The position numbers and the translations under genes are program-made. Below, one piece after another: positions 42,735-50,875 of a stretch of 64,000 bases of DNA (position 1 is the first letter of the stretch; each line of letters starts with the position of its first letter). Source of the stretch: Meridianimarinicoccus aquatilis (GTDB lineage Bacteria > Pseudomonadota > Alphaproteobacteria > Rhodobacterales > Rhodobacteraceae); assembly GCF_004358675.1 (NCBI RefSeq), contig NZ_SMZO01000015.1, positions 1-64,000 of the forward strand, written 5' to 3'. Below the pieces are notes generated by a model. That model was not told the DNA's origin. It did no database searches and worked only from the letters and a program-made list of their open reading frames with translations.

Positions 42735-45215
42735 ATGTTGGCATCAAACGGATTTGTGCGCAGTACAGCTTTGGCTTGCGCGATCTCGACATTCTTCGTG
42801 CTGCAATCGTCACCTGTGGTGTCCGCAACGTTCTCGGCCGAAGTGGGGGAAGAGTTTCTGGGGGAGCAATTTGAATGGCTCACCTCGCCCACCATTTTGT
42901 CATTGAGCGGCGCGCCTAAAGACCCCGCCGCCCTGTTCAAGATTGCGTCCCTGGTGAATCAGGATGATGAGCAAGCCGGTCTTGCGCTTCAGAACTATCT
43001 AAAGCGGTACCCGAACGATCCTGCGGCATACGATCTTGCCGGTGCCGCCCTGTTGCAAGACGGCGATGCCGCTGGCGCGCTGTTGGCCTTCCGCAAGGGG
43101 GTTTCACTTGCGCCCGAAAATGATTGGCTCCGCGCGAAATACGGGGCCTCTCTGGTTCTGGCGGGTGATGCACGCACCGGACGCAAGGAACTTGAAAAAG
43201 TTGTCGCGCAATCGCCAGACAATCCCATAGCCCTTCGGCAACTTGCACAGCTTGAAAGAGCGGAAGGTGACATCGCTAAAGCGATCATTTTGTCCGAGAG
43301 AACCCTGCGCGTCTTTGGCCTGCCCTATGGCGCGGTTAACCAAGCGCATTTTGACTTGTCGGATCTTTACACGCAGATCGGTCGACACCGCGATGTTCTT
43401 GATCTGCTGGGCCCGGCAGTTCGCAATCCAGACCTCGACCTGCCATCCCAATCGAAGATTGAGCTTTTCGGACGGTTTCTTGATGCGGCGATTGTGATGG
43501 GAGACCCCATTACAGCGCGCGAGGCGCTTGATACCTTGGAATCGTTGATCGACCCCGAGCACCCCAGCTTCAGACTGACCGATGCGCGCATCCTGCGACT
43601 GAGTGGTGACTTGGATGGTGCGCAGGCGGGCCTTGAAAGCCTGATGAAGGATCACCCGGAGATGGGCTCGGCTTTGCGGCCTGACCTTGCCATCGTTCTG
43701 GCCGCGAAGGGCGACATTACTGCGGCCGCCTTGATTTGGGAAACCATCGCCGAGGAACAGCACCAAGGTGACGACATCACTTTTTTCCGTCGGGCTTTCA
43801 GCACCTTGGTTGAAGGCAACCAGTCGGAAGTTGCGATGGAAAAGGCGGCAGCTCTGACAACCCGCTACCCGGAACGAGAAGATGTCGCGCTGCTTGAATT
43901 GGACATTCTAAGTAATGCGGGCGGCGCACAGGCAGCCTTTGAAAAAGCCAGTGAGGCCATCGTCCGCTTTCCGCAGAGCGCCGCGATCTTGCAGCAGCAC
44001 GGTGTGCTTGCCTCGGCATTGGGGGACAAGACAACCGCCGAGTCGTCTCTGCGCAAAGCGTTGCGCATTGATCCGGAACAACCCAAGACATGGCTCACGC
44101 TCTCCGGGGTCATCCATGGGCACAGTAGCTACGTGGGTGACGAACACGCGGGCGGCAGCCATGCGGATGTGGAAATGCTGCTCTTGGAAGCGCTTGTCTC
44201 AAACCCGTCGTCTGCTGATCTCAATTCCGAACTTGGCCTGATGTATCTGAGCGACGGGCGGGTGGCCAAAGCCATTTCAGCGTTTGACAGGGCGGTCAAA
44301 AACAATCCGGTCCATATGGCGGGCTTGTCCCTGGGCGCGCTTGCGCGAGCCGATATCGCGGAAGATCTTGGAACCGCCCTTGCTTTTGCGGATCGGGCCA
44401 CTGCGATGGCTCCGCACGAGGCCATCAATCAGGATATCCTCGGATGGGTTCTTGTGAGACAGGGCGCGTACGAGGCGGGTATGAAGCTCTTGAAGGGCGC
44501 CGCAGAAGCGGAGCCTGACGATGTGACCATCCAGTATCATCTTGGGGTCGCCTATGCAGAGCAGGACATGCCCGATCAGGCACGGGAGCATCTTTTGGCG
44601 GCATTGGCCGGGCCGAACTACAGTCACAACGTCGACCATGCCCGAATGCTCTATACAGAGTTGACCCCCGCCGAAACCGTTGTGGCAGACGTTTCGTCGC
44701 TTGCTGACGGTACATCTTACGGGTCGGTTTCATTTCACCAGACAGCCGAGGGTGTAAGAGTTACGGCAGATCTGCTTGGGCTGCCACCGGGACACTACGC
44801 AGCCCATGTCCATGAGTATGCAACATGTCTGCCCGGCGAAGATGGTCAACCGGGCGGCGCAGCAGGCGCACATTACGGAAGCGACGGTCACGACGGGCAT
44901 ATGAGTGGTGGCACTGATCACATGGGCCACGGCGGCGGCGCCATGACCGGAAGCAGCGATTCAATGGCCAGCACGGGTGTTTCCATGGCAGGCGCTGCCG
45001 ACCATTCAGCGACTATGACAATGGGATCCGAGACAATGGGATCGGATATCCCCGCTGGGGATCTTCCGGACATCATGGTGGATGCCAACGGGGCGTCGAC
45101 CGCCTCCTTTATACAAACGACGTTCACCTTGGCCGAAATACGGGGCAGATCGCTGATGCTTCATGAAAGTGCTGAACTGGGCGGCGGGAAATTCGCTTGC
45201 GCAATCGTTCCGTGA
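42735..45215 (+). CDS. Exported TPR-repeat protein with C-terminal Cu,Zn-SOD-like domain
   Basis: An 826-residue exported protein. GGAGG 5 bases before the ATG at 42735 sets the start; a signal-like segment (TALACAISTFFVLQSSPVVSA) follows. Residues about 60-640 are tetratricopeptide repeats (YDLAGAALLQDGDAAGALLA; LGLMYLSDGRVAKAISAFDR). Residues about 650-826 match Cu,Zn superoxide dismutase: HVH at 691-693, H713 in GAHYGS, GDLPDIMVDANGAS, and H810 in SLMLHES as the four copper ligands, with C698 and C822 placed for the family disulfide. Between H713 and about residue 770 lies a His/Met/Ser/Gly-rich insert (GHDGHMSGG; DHMGHGGGAM). The fusion is unusual. Enzyme activity is inferred, and a structural or copper-storage role is possible. 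Confidence 0.8.
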   Translation: MLASNGFVRSTALACAISTFFVLQSSPVVSATFSAEVGEEFLGEQFEWLTSPTILSLSGAPKDPAALFKIASLVNQDDEQAGLALQNYLKRYPNDPAAYDLAGAALLQDGDAAGALLAFRKGVSLAPENDWLRAKYGASLVLAGDARTGRKELEKVVAQSPDNPIALRQLAQLERAEGDIAKAIILSERTLRVFGLPYGAVNQAHFDLSDLYTQIGRHRDVLDLLGPAVRNPDLDLPSQSKIELFGRFLDAAIVMGDPITAREALDTLESLIDPEHPSFRLTDARILRLSGDLDGAQAGLESLMKDHPEMGSALRPDLAIVLAAKGDITAAALIWETIAEEQHQGDDITFFRRAFSTLVEGNQSEVAMEKAAALTTRYPEREDVALLELDILSNAGGAQAAFEKASEAIVRFPQSAAILQQHGVLASALGDKTTAESSLRKALRIDPEQPKTWLTLSGVIHGHSSYVGDEHAGGSHADVEMLLLEALVSNPSSADLNSELGLMYLSDGRVAKAISAFDRAVKNNPVHMAGLSLGALARADIAEDLGTALAFADRATAMAPHEAINQDILGWVLVRQGAYEAGMKLLKGAAEAEPDDVTIQYHLGVAYAEQDMPDQAREHLLAALAGPNYSHNVDHARMLYTELTPAETVVADVSSLADGTSYGSVSFHQTAEGVRVTADLLGLPPGHYAAHVHEYATCLPGEDGQPGGAAGAHYGSDGHDGHMSGGTDHMGHGGGAMTGSSDSMASTGVSMAGAADHSATMTMGSETMGSDIPAGDLPDIMVDANGASTASFIQTTFTLAEIRGRSLMLHESAELGGGKFACAIVP

Positions 45216-45221
45216 GTTGAC

Positions 45222-45693
45222 GCGCGCAGGCTCGGGCGGACTTGCGCGCTCCGGTTGCCGGGTCGTTTCCCGGCGCAGCGGCATCACAATTGGTTCGGTC
45301 GTTGGACCGGGGGAAGAGGTCCTGCGCATCGTACCCGCCGACGACCGGTTGCTCGTATAGGCCCGTTTGCGACCGGAGGATGTGGCCTACGTCCGCCCTG
45401 ACTTGCCCGCAAAGGTCAAGTTGACTGCGTTGGATTTTACGATTTTCGGTACACTGGAAGGGCACGTGAGCCTTGTAGGCGCTGATGCCGAAACTGATCT
45501 GCAAACCGGAGAGACTTACTTTCCGATGATGATCGAAATGTCGAGCACGGAACTGGTTAATGCGGGAGCCCGCCACAGTGTTGGCGCTGGGATAGTTGCG
45601 CAGGTCGACGTTACAACGGGAGAGCGCACGGTTTTAGATTATTTGCTCAAGCCCATTCGCAAAGCAGGATATGAAGCGCTTCGCGAACGATGA
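45222..45693 (+). pseudogene. HlyD-type membrane fusion protein, C-terminal remnant with internal stop
   Basis: The frame reads LARSGCRVVSRRSG, VVGPGEEVLRIVPADDRLLV, then a TAG at 45358-45360, then ARLRPEDVAYVRPDLPAKVK, FTIFGTLEGHVSLVGADAET and TVLDYLLKPIRKAGYEALRE. This is the C-terminal third of a type I secretion adaptor with one in-frame stop (probably GAG to TAG). The N-terminal two thirds, including the membrane anchor and coiled coil, are absent, so suppression of the stop would not rescue it. It starts directly at the TPR-SOD stop codon, as if a deletion had fused the two loci. Confidence 0.88.
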
Positions 45694-45793
45694 CAGATAG
45701 GTGGTCAGTGCCTCAGCCAGCCCTTTCTGCAAAATCTGGATTTCAGAGCGAGACGGATGCATCCTCGATCCAACCCAGCATATGCCGGACTGA

Positions 45794-46198
45794 TCACCTA
45801 GCCGATGTGCGCGCTTGCGTTGGATGCAAAAGCTTCCACCCCACGAAAGCAAACCCGAATTCCAATATCATGTAAACCACCAAGAGTGGGTGCGGCCAGC
45901 CGTCAAACGTGAGGCTCAACATCCGTCCAAGCGCTAACCCGATCATGAACACGACAAGGCTCCAAAGGGCGGCTACGCGCAGGTCCGTCCTGACCGCCCC
46001 GATGACCCAGAACACGACCATCGCTAGGTACAAACCCATGATTGCGCGAAAGATATGCCGCGTGTTTACATCCCCCGCGTCGATGCCAAAGAGCCAAGAC
46101 AAGCTTGCACCGGGGAACAGCCCATAAGACAGCGCGATCGGCGTCAGCCCCACGGCCGCCACCAGAAGAAAGCCACATTGCATCCGGGTCAGTGTCAT
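45794..46198 (-). CDS. Small integral membrane protein (DUF4345-like)
   Basis: A 134-residue protein with four membrane segments: MQCGFLLVAAVGLTPIALSY, FRAIMGLYLAMVVFWVIGAV, AALWSLVVFMIGLALGRMLS and PLLVVYMILEFGFAFVGWKL. The arrangement with NTRHIFRAIMGLYLAM fits the DUF4345 family of unknown function. It is the last gene after the sulfatase and DUF302 genes, 6 bases from the latter, so it probably shares their transcript. No enzymatic residues are evident. Confidence 0.75.
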   Translation of the reverse strand: MTLTRMQCGFLLVAAVGLTPIALSYGLFPGASLSWLFGIDAGDVNTRHIFRAIMGLYLAMVVFWVIGAVRTDLRVAALWSLVVFMIGLALGRMLSLTFDGWPHPLLVVYMILEFGFAFVGWKLLHPTQARTSAR

Positions 46199-46204
46199 CT
46201 CAAC

Positions 46205-47110
46205 TTATCCTTCAAGAGCTTCGGTGAATGTTTTGAGCATGCGGCGGTTGATGATCCGCAGCGGCAGCGATTTTGGGACATCTTGCCTATCGGCGAGCGC
46301 AAGAAGATCGTTGAAAAGAACCTCTATTCGCCCGTCGGAACGTTCTAAAACCAGCATCTTTTGACAAAAAGCATCAAGACCAAGTGTTGGGGCTTTGGCC
46401 ATCGCGCGGCCGCCTGGACCCGGCCCGCCGAACAAAAGTAAACGCGCAGGGGCGATTTCCACCCCTTGTTTTAAGGCCCTGTCAGTGAAATCTACCTCAC
46501 CGAACCAGACAGTATCTTCCTGCATATCCACCGCCGCGCGCAAGCGATCAAGCGTTTCGTCGAAGCCGAACGGACTATCGAGGCGGACCAGGCCGTCAGG
46601 CTGCATTATGTCGGTCGGGAACGTAGTCAGATCAGAGGCCGAAACCCCTGCGAGGGCACGTGCGAGGACTGCATCATGTCGGTCACGCAGGTCCTGAGGG
46701 ACTGAAACACTGTAACGCGACGCAACGTAGTCCAACGTGTTATGGGCAGTGAATGCTTGCCCAGTGTCAGACGCGGCGAAGGCAAGGACCCGCAGGGGTA
46801 GATCGACGCCGATCCGGGGATCGATTTTCATCAGGGCCGCATCCAGTGCCGGGTCTGAAAAGATCACAACCCGTGCAGGGGGCATCGTCTCGCCTGCGAC
46901 AGCGGCCAGACGCGCATGATCGATTTCAGCTATGATGTCCAACTCGGGTGCAGCTGCCACATTATTCCGGACTTTTTCGAACAGTGTATCCGTATCGGCC
47001 TGACCTGACATCTCTGCCAGCGCCGGTAGGCCGACAAGTGCGCAGGCCACTAACAAACCCGGCCCCGTAAGGGACCGGACCCGGCTCATTGCAGACAGTC
47101 GCAGGCTCAT
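46205..47110 (-). CDS. Exported protein with two DUF302-like domains
   Basis: A 301-residue protein with a signal peptide (GPGLLVACALVGLPALAEMS). Two copies of a DUF302-like unit follow. The first is at about residues 40-160 (PPARVVIFSDPALDAALMKI, GVDLPLRVLAFA) and the second at about 170-300 (APARLLLFGGPGPGGRAMAK, LGLDAFCQKMLVLE). Small DUF302 proteins usually have one copy, often in redox or thiosulfate settings. The start overlaps the stop of the sulfatase gene by 4 bases, so the two are co-translated. Function unknown. Confidence 0.75.
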   Translation of the reverse strand: MSLRLSAMSRVRSLTGPGLLVACALVGLPALAEMSGQADTDTLFEKVRNNVAAAPELDIIAEIDHARLAAVAGETMPPARVVIFSDPALDAALMKIDPRIGVDLPLRVLAFAASDTGQAFTAHNTLDYVASRYSVSVPQDLRDRHDAVLARALAGVSASDLTTFPTDIMQPDGLVRLDSPFGFDETLDRLRAAVDMQEDTVWFGEVDFTDRALKQGVEIAPARLLLFGGPGPGGRAMAKAPTLGLDAFCQKMLVLERSDGRIEVLFNDLLALADRQDVPKSLPLRIINRRMLKTFTEALEG

Positions 47111-48681
47111 TGCGACAGGCCGCCTTCGCGGCTGGTGTGGCTATTCACGGCCTCGGCATTGGCCATCGGCGCGCCGCGTGGTGGAAACGCTTGAAAGCTT
47201 TGGAGATGACCCTGAACAACTGCACTCGCCGGCCCGAACGCCCACATCTTGTTGCCCATCCAGCGCACGTACATGCCGGATTCGTCGAACGCCTTTTCAT
47301 AGGGGTCCCGGCGCAGATTCATCAAAAGCGGCGCGTTCAGGTGTTCCTTCATTCCGGCCCAGCCATGGTTCTGCAGTACGAAATGCGCCTTCCAGTCGGC
47401 ATAGCGGATCGCCTGCAATTCTGTGCCTTCGTAATAGATGATCTCGCGGCGCGCGCTGTCGCCTGTACCGGTCAGCATCGGCAACTGGTTATAGCCATCC
47501 AAATGCACCTGCCAACCTTCATATCCATCGCGCAGAAGTTCGGGCAGATCGTTCGGGCCACCTGCCGCTGCAACCAATGTCGGCATCCAATCGAGCGAGT
47601 CGAAGATCTCGTTGTTCACGACACCTGGTTCAACCATGCCCGGCCAGCGGATGATCGCAGGTACGCGAAAGCCGCCTTCCCACGTGGTCCCCTTTTCCCC
47701 GCGAAATGGCGAGGTGCCGCCATCGGGCCAAGTTAGCGTTTCGGGTCCGTTGTCAGACGTGAAAACGACGATGGTGTTATCGGCGATGCCCAAATCGTCA
47801 AGACGCGTGAGTACGCGGCCGACAGTGTCGTCAAGTTCCTTCATCACGACGTCTTGCAAGCCGCGTCCATCGCCCAGAAGAGCTTCGTATTCCGGGCTGA
47901 GATGGGTCCAAACATGCGCGCGCGCTGGTGCCATCCACACGAAAAACGGCGTGTCGCTGTCTACCGCGCGGTCGATAAAATCGATCGTCTTGTCCGCCAC
48001 TTCGATGTCGAGCGTGCGTTGGCGATCGGGCGGCGCCGGCCCGTCATCAATGATGCGCTGATTGCCGACACGGCCCCAGCGGGGGTCCACCGTTTCATCG
48101 GCTTCGTCTGTGGCAAAGGCATGGATCACGTTCCGCGGCCCGAACCGGGCGTTGAATGCCTCGTCATCTGGCCAATCCGGGTCGATCGTGTATTCCATCG
48201 CGTTCAGGTGATAAAGCCAGCCCCAGAATTCGTCGAAGCCCTTGGTGGTCGGCAAAAACGCGTTGCGGTCGCCTAGATGGTTCTTGCCGAATTGGCCCGT
48301 TGTGTAGCCCAGCAGCTTGAATAAGTCGGCTACGGTTGGATCTTCGTCGCTTAACCCGACCGGATCTCCCGGAAGGCCCACGGTGTGCATACCCGTACGT
48401 ACAGGAAGCTGCCCGGTCAGAAAGGCTGATCGACCCGCAGTGCAAGACGGCTGGGCGTAGTAATCGGTAAAACGCATCCCCTCGGATGCCAGCGCGTCGA
48501 GATTTGGTGTCTCGATGCTTTTGATGCCCTGATGATAGCTTCCAAGGCTCGCCCAGCCGACATCATCGGCCATGATGACCAACACGTTCGGCCTGTCGGC
48601 CTGTTGCGCCAGTGCGCCCGTCGCGAGACCGAAAAGAATAGTCGCGAAGCCCAGGGCGCGTCGTGAGGGGAATGGCGGCAT
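47107..48681 (-). CDS. Exported type I sulfatase (arylsulfatase family)
   Basis: A 524-residue periplasmic or secreted sulfatase that removes sulfate esters. After a signal peptide ending GALAQQ the alkaline-phosphatase-superfamily core begins with RPNVLVIMADDVGWASLG (metal-binding Asp pair). The modified cysteine is C80 in the motif CTAGRSAFLTG, a C-x-A-x-R variant accepted by formylglycine-generating enzymes. Later motifs are GKNHLGD, VFTSDNGPE and FRGEKGTTWEGGFRVPAI. It needs a maturase (FGE or anSME) encoded elsewhere. First gene of a three-gene operon, divergent from a LysR regulator. Confidence 0.9.
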   Translation of the reverse strand: MPPFPSRRALGFATILFGLATGALAQQADRPNVLVIMADDVGWASLGSYHQGIKSIETPNLDALASEGMRFTDYYAQPSCTAGRSAFLTGQLPVRTGMHTVGLPGDPVGLSDEDPTVADLFKLLGYTTGQFGKNHLGDRNAFLPTTKGFDEFWGWLYHLNAMEYTIDPDWPDDEAFNARFGPRNVIHAFATDEADETVDPRWGRVGNQRIIDDGPAPPDRQRTLDIEVADKTIDFIDRAVDSDTPFFVWMAPARAHVWTHLSPEYEALLGDGRGLQDVVMKELDDTVGRVLTRLDDLGIADNTIVVFTSDNGPETLTWPDGGTSPFRGEKGTTWEGGFRVPAIIRWPGMVEPGVVNNEIFDSLDWMPTLVAAAGGPNDLPELLRDGYEGWQVHLDGYNQLPMLTGTGDSARREIIYYEGTELQAIRYADWKAHFVLQNHGWAGMKEHLNAPLLMNLRRDPYEKAFDESGMYVRWMGNKMWAFGPASAVVQGHLQSFQAFPPRGAPMANAEAVNSHTSREGGLSQ

Positions 48682-48813
48682 GCATACTCCGTCGTTGTCT
48701 AAATCATCCGTCCGGCCATCACCGTAACAGATAACGAAGGGTCAATCCTTTCGATTGCCCGCCCTTTCATCATTCGGTATGTGCGTTGCATTTAGTGAAA
48801 CGCTGGAGGCGCG

Positions 48814-49722
48814 ATGCTTGAGGATCACCAAAGGCGCGCGATCCGTGCGCTTGCCCGGTTCGGTAGCTTCCGTGAAGCGGCGGATCATCTCGCTATCTCA
48901 CCGGCAAGCTTTTCGCGCCATATCAAGCAGGCCGAGCGCGCGGTGGGAATGACGTTGTTCGACCGGCAGCGCAACGGAGTGCGGCTGACCACGGCGGGAC
49001 GTGAAGTGCTGCGGCTTCTCGATGATTTCGACGGGGCTGTCGGGTCGTTCGAGGTGGGCCTTAGACGGCTGCGCGACACGGGTGGTGATTATCTGCGCAT
49101 CGGCTGTGGTCCGCTTCCGGGCAGGGCGATTGTCTCGCCAATCCTGGCCGAATTACTGCGTACGCAAAGTGGCGTGCGCGTCGCGGTGCGCGTTGATGCG
49201 ACCAAGGCCCCGATCGACGCGCTGCGGCGGGGCGAGTTGGATATTGCGTTGTGCGACCTCACGCATACCCCGGATATGAGCGACCTTGATCTTAAGATCA
49301 TCGCCCCAAAATCAATTGTGTTCGTCGCGCGCCCTGACCATCCGATCCATGAGCAGGGCCCGGTCGAGCTTGCCGCCGTTCTGCGGCTACCTATGGCGAG
49401 TCCGTACCTGCACAAACATTGGCGCGTATCGATCGCGCGTATTCTTGGTAATGACGAGGCCGCGTGGGAAACAGTCAACCGGCTGCCGGTTTTCGAATGT
49501 GACGACTATGCCCTTCTGACCGATCTCACGGGCCGGACCAATATGGTTTGTGGTGGCGTGGCTGAAGCGTTTGCCGAGCATGAGAGTTTGGGCCTGTTGC
49601 GCCGGATCGACATGCGTGAAGAGATGACATGGAACATCTGCGCTGCCCGGCGCAAGGGGGGCATTTTCCCCGCTCAGCAGGCATTTTGGGATGCCATGGT
49701 GGATCTTTACGCTGCGGACTGA
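48814..49722 (+). CDS. LysR-family transcriptional regulator
   Basis: A 302-residue regulator. The N-terminal winged helix reads LARFGSFREAADHLAISPAS and FSRHIKQAERAVGMTLFDRQ; the rest is a periplasmic-binding-protein-like effector domain (YLRIGCGPLPGRAIVSPILA). It is divergent from the sulfatase operon with 132 bases between the starts, so it most likely controls that operon. The inducer is unknown; a sulfated substrate or its product would be logical. Confidence 0.88.
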   Translation: MLEDHQRRAIRALARFGSFREAADHLAISPASFSRHIKQAERAVGMTLFDRQRNGVRLTTAGREVLRLLDDFDGAVGSFEVGLRRLRDTGGDYLRIGCGPLPGRAIVSPILAELLRTQSGVRVAVRVDATKAPIDALRRGELDIALCDLTHTPDMSDLDLKIIAPKSIVFVARPDHPIHEQGPVELAAVLRLPMASPYLHKHWRVSIARILGNDEAAWETVNRLPVFECDDYALLTDLTGRTNMVCGGVAEAFAEHESLGLLRRIDMREEMTWNICAARRKGGIFPAQQAFWDAMVDLYAAD

Positions 49723-50147
49723 CATCTAGCGCTCGTTCCGTACAGCTCAATCGCCGGGCAGCAGTGCTCTTATGCTGCAACAGATACGGGCGGCAATTTG
49801 TCAGGCTTGTGCGCAGTTCAATGCGCCGTCCGAGAGGGAGGTATCTTTGTTTCGTGTTTTCCCCTGTGTCCTGATCTAGCACGTGCTTGCGGAGGTGATC
49901 CTATCGGAAAAACCGCATATTAGTAATAAAAAGTATGGAAGAACCCCCTCATTTAGCCGAACTCTTGATTTATATATTACAAATATTGACACATTAATGC
50001 TTGAGGTGTAGCGTCGTGCTTGAAGCTTGGGGGTATGAGTGACGCTGATGAGGGGTCGGCGTGATGCTGGCGCAACCGACTGGAAAAAAGCGCACCAGAC
50101 CCCCTTCACTCAAAGGTCCGCGCGATGCCACACCATAGGAAGAAGCA
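49723..50147. other. Intergenic region upstream of the aldolase/dehydrogenase genes
   Basis: 425 bases with no believable gene. From about 49910 it turns AT-rich (TATATATTACAAATATTGAC), which suits a promoter for the genes at 50148. ATTAGTAATAA at 49919-49929 recurs exactly at 52562-52572 upstream of the transporter operon, so it may be a shared operator. The ribosome site GGAAGAAG precedes the ATG at 50148. Confidence 0.55.
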
Positions 50148-50873
50148 ATGAGCGAATTTACTCTGTCCGCCGAAATACGTGATAAGCTACGCAAAGTATC
50201 CACCGCCTCCGTGGCCACTGCGCTGTACAAACGGGGTTTGCGAAATCAGTTCGTTCAGGGCGTTGCGCCTGTTGAGCGAAAGCCCGTCACAATGGTGGGG
50301 CAGGCATTTACTCTGCGCTACATTCCGGCGCGGGAAGATCGCAACCCGATTACTGTTTTCCGCGACCGCGACCACAAGCAACGCGTTGCAGTTGAGACCT
50401 GTCCGGAAGGTCACGTGCTGGTCATGGACGCCCGCAAGGATTCTCGCGCCGCGACCGCCGGATCTATTCTGATCACTCGATTGCAAAAGCGCGGTGTCGC
50501 GGGCGTCGTGTCGGATGGCGGGGTGCGCGACGCCGTGGGTATCGGCGCGCTGGATATGCCAGCTTATTTCGCGTGCGCTTCCGCACCCACAAACCTGACG
50601 CTGCACGAAGCTATCGAAATCAATGTGCCCATTTCTTGCGGCGACGCGCCGGTGTTTCCCGGTGATGTAATGTTGGGTGATAGCGATGGCGTGATGGTTA
50701 TTCCGGCCCATTTGGCCGAAGAAATCGCCGCAGAATGCGCCGAGATGGAAGTGTACGAAGATTTCGTGCTTGAACAGGTCAACGGCGGCGCAGGCATCAT
50801 TGGTCTGTATCCGGGTACCGATGATGAAAGCATTCATAAATTCGCCGCTTGGCGTGAAAAGACAGGACGATAA
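50148..50873 (+). CDS. RraA-family aldolase/decarboxylase-like protein
   Basis: A 241-residue member of the RraA/DlpA superfamily, which includes 4-hydroxy-4-methyl-2-oxoglutarate aldolases and oxaloacetate decarboxylases. The active-site loop is visible as GVAGVVSDGGVRDAVGIG (Arg for the substrate carboxylate, Asp for the metal), followed by the carrier segment GDVMLGDSDGVMVIPAHLAE. It is longer than the RNase regulator RraA itself. It precedes a 2-oxoglutarate-semialdehyde dehydrogenase by 2 bases and a TctCBA importer, so a catabolic aldolase or decarboxylase acting on a sugar-acid-type intermediate is more likely than an RNA role. Confidence 0.82.
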   Translation: MSEFTLSAEIRDKLRKVSTASVATALYKRGLRNQFVQGVAPVERKPVTMVGQAFTLRYIPAREDRNPITVFRDRDHKQRVAVETCPEGHVLVMDARKDSRAATAGSILITRLQKRGVAGVVSDGGVRDAVGIGALDMPAYFACASAPTNLTLHEAIEINVPISCGDAPVFPGDVMLGDSDGVMVIPAHLAEEIAAECAEMEVYEDFVLEQVNGGAGIIGLYPGTDDESIHKFAAWREKTGR

Positions 50874-50875
50874 AC

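Noticed and set aside
45358-45360. Programmed read-through of the TAG in the HlyD remnant
   Set aside because: The anchor and coiled coil needed for function are missing upstream, so a functional recoded product is implausible.
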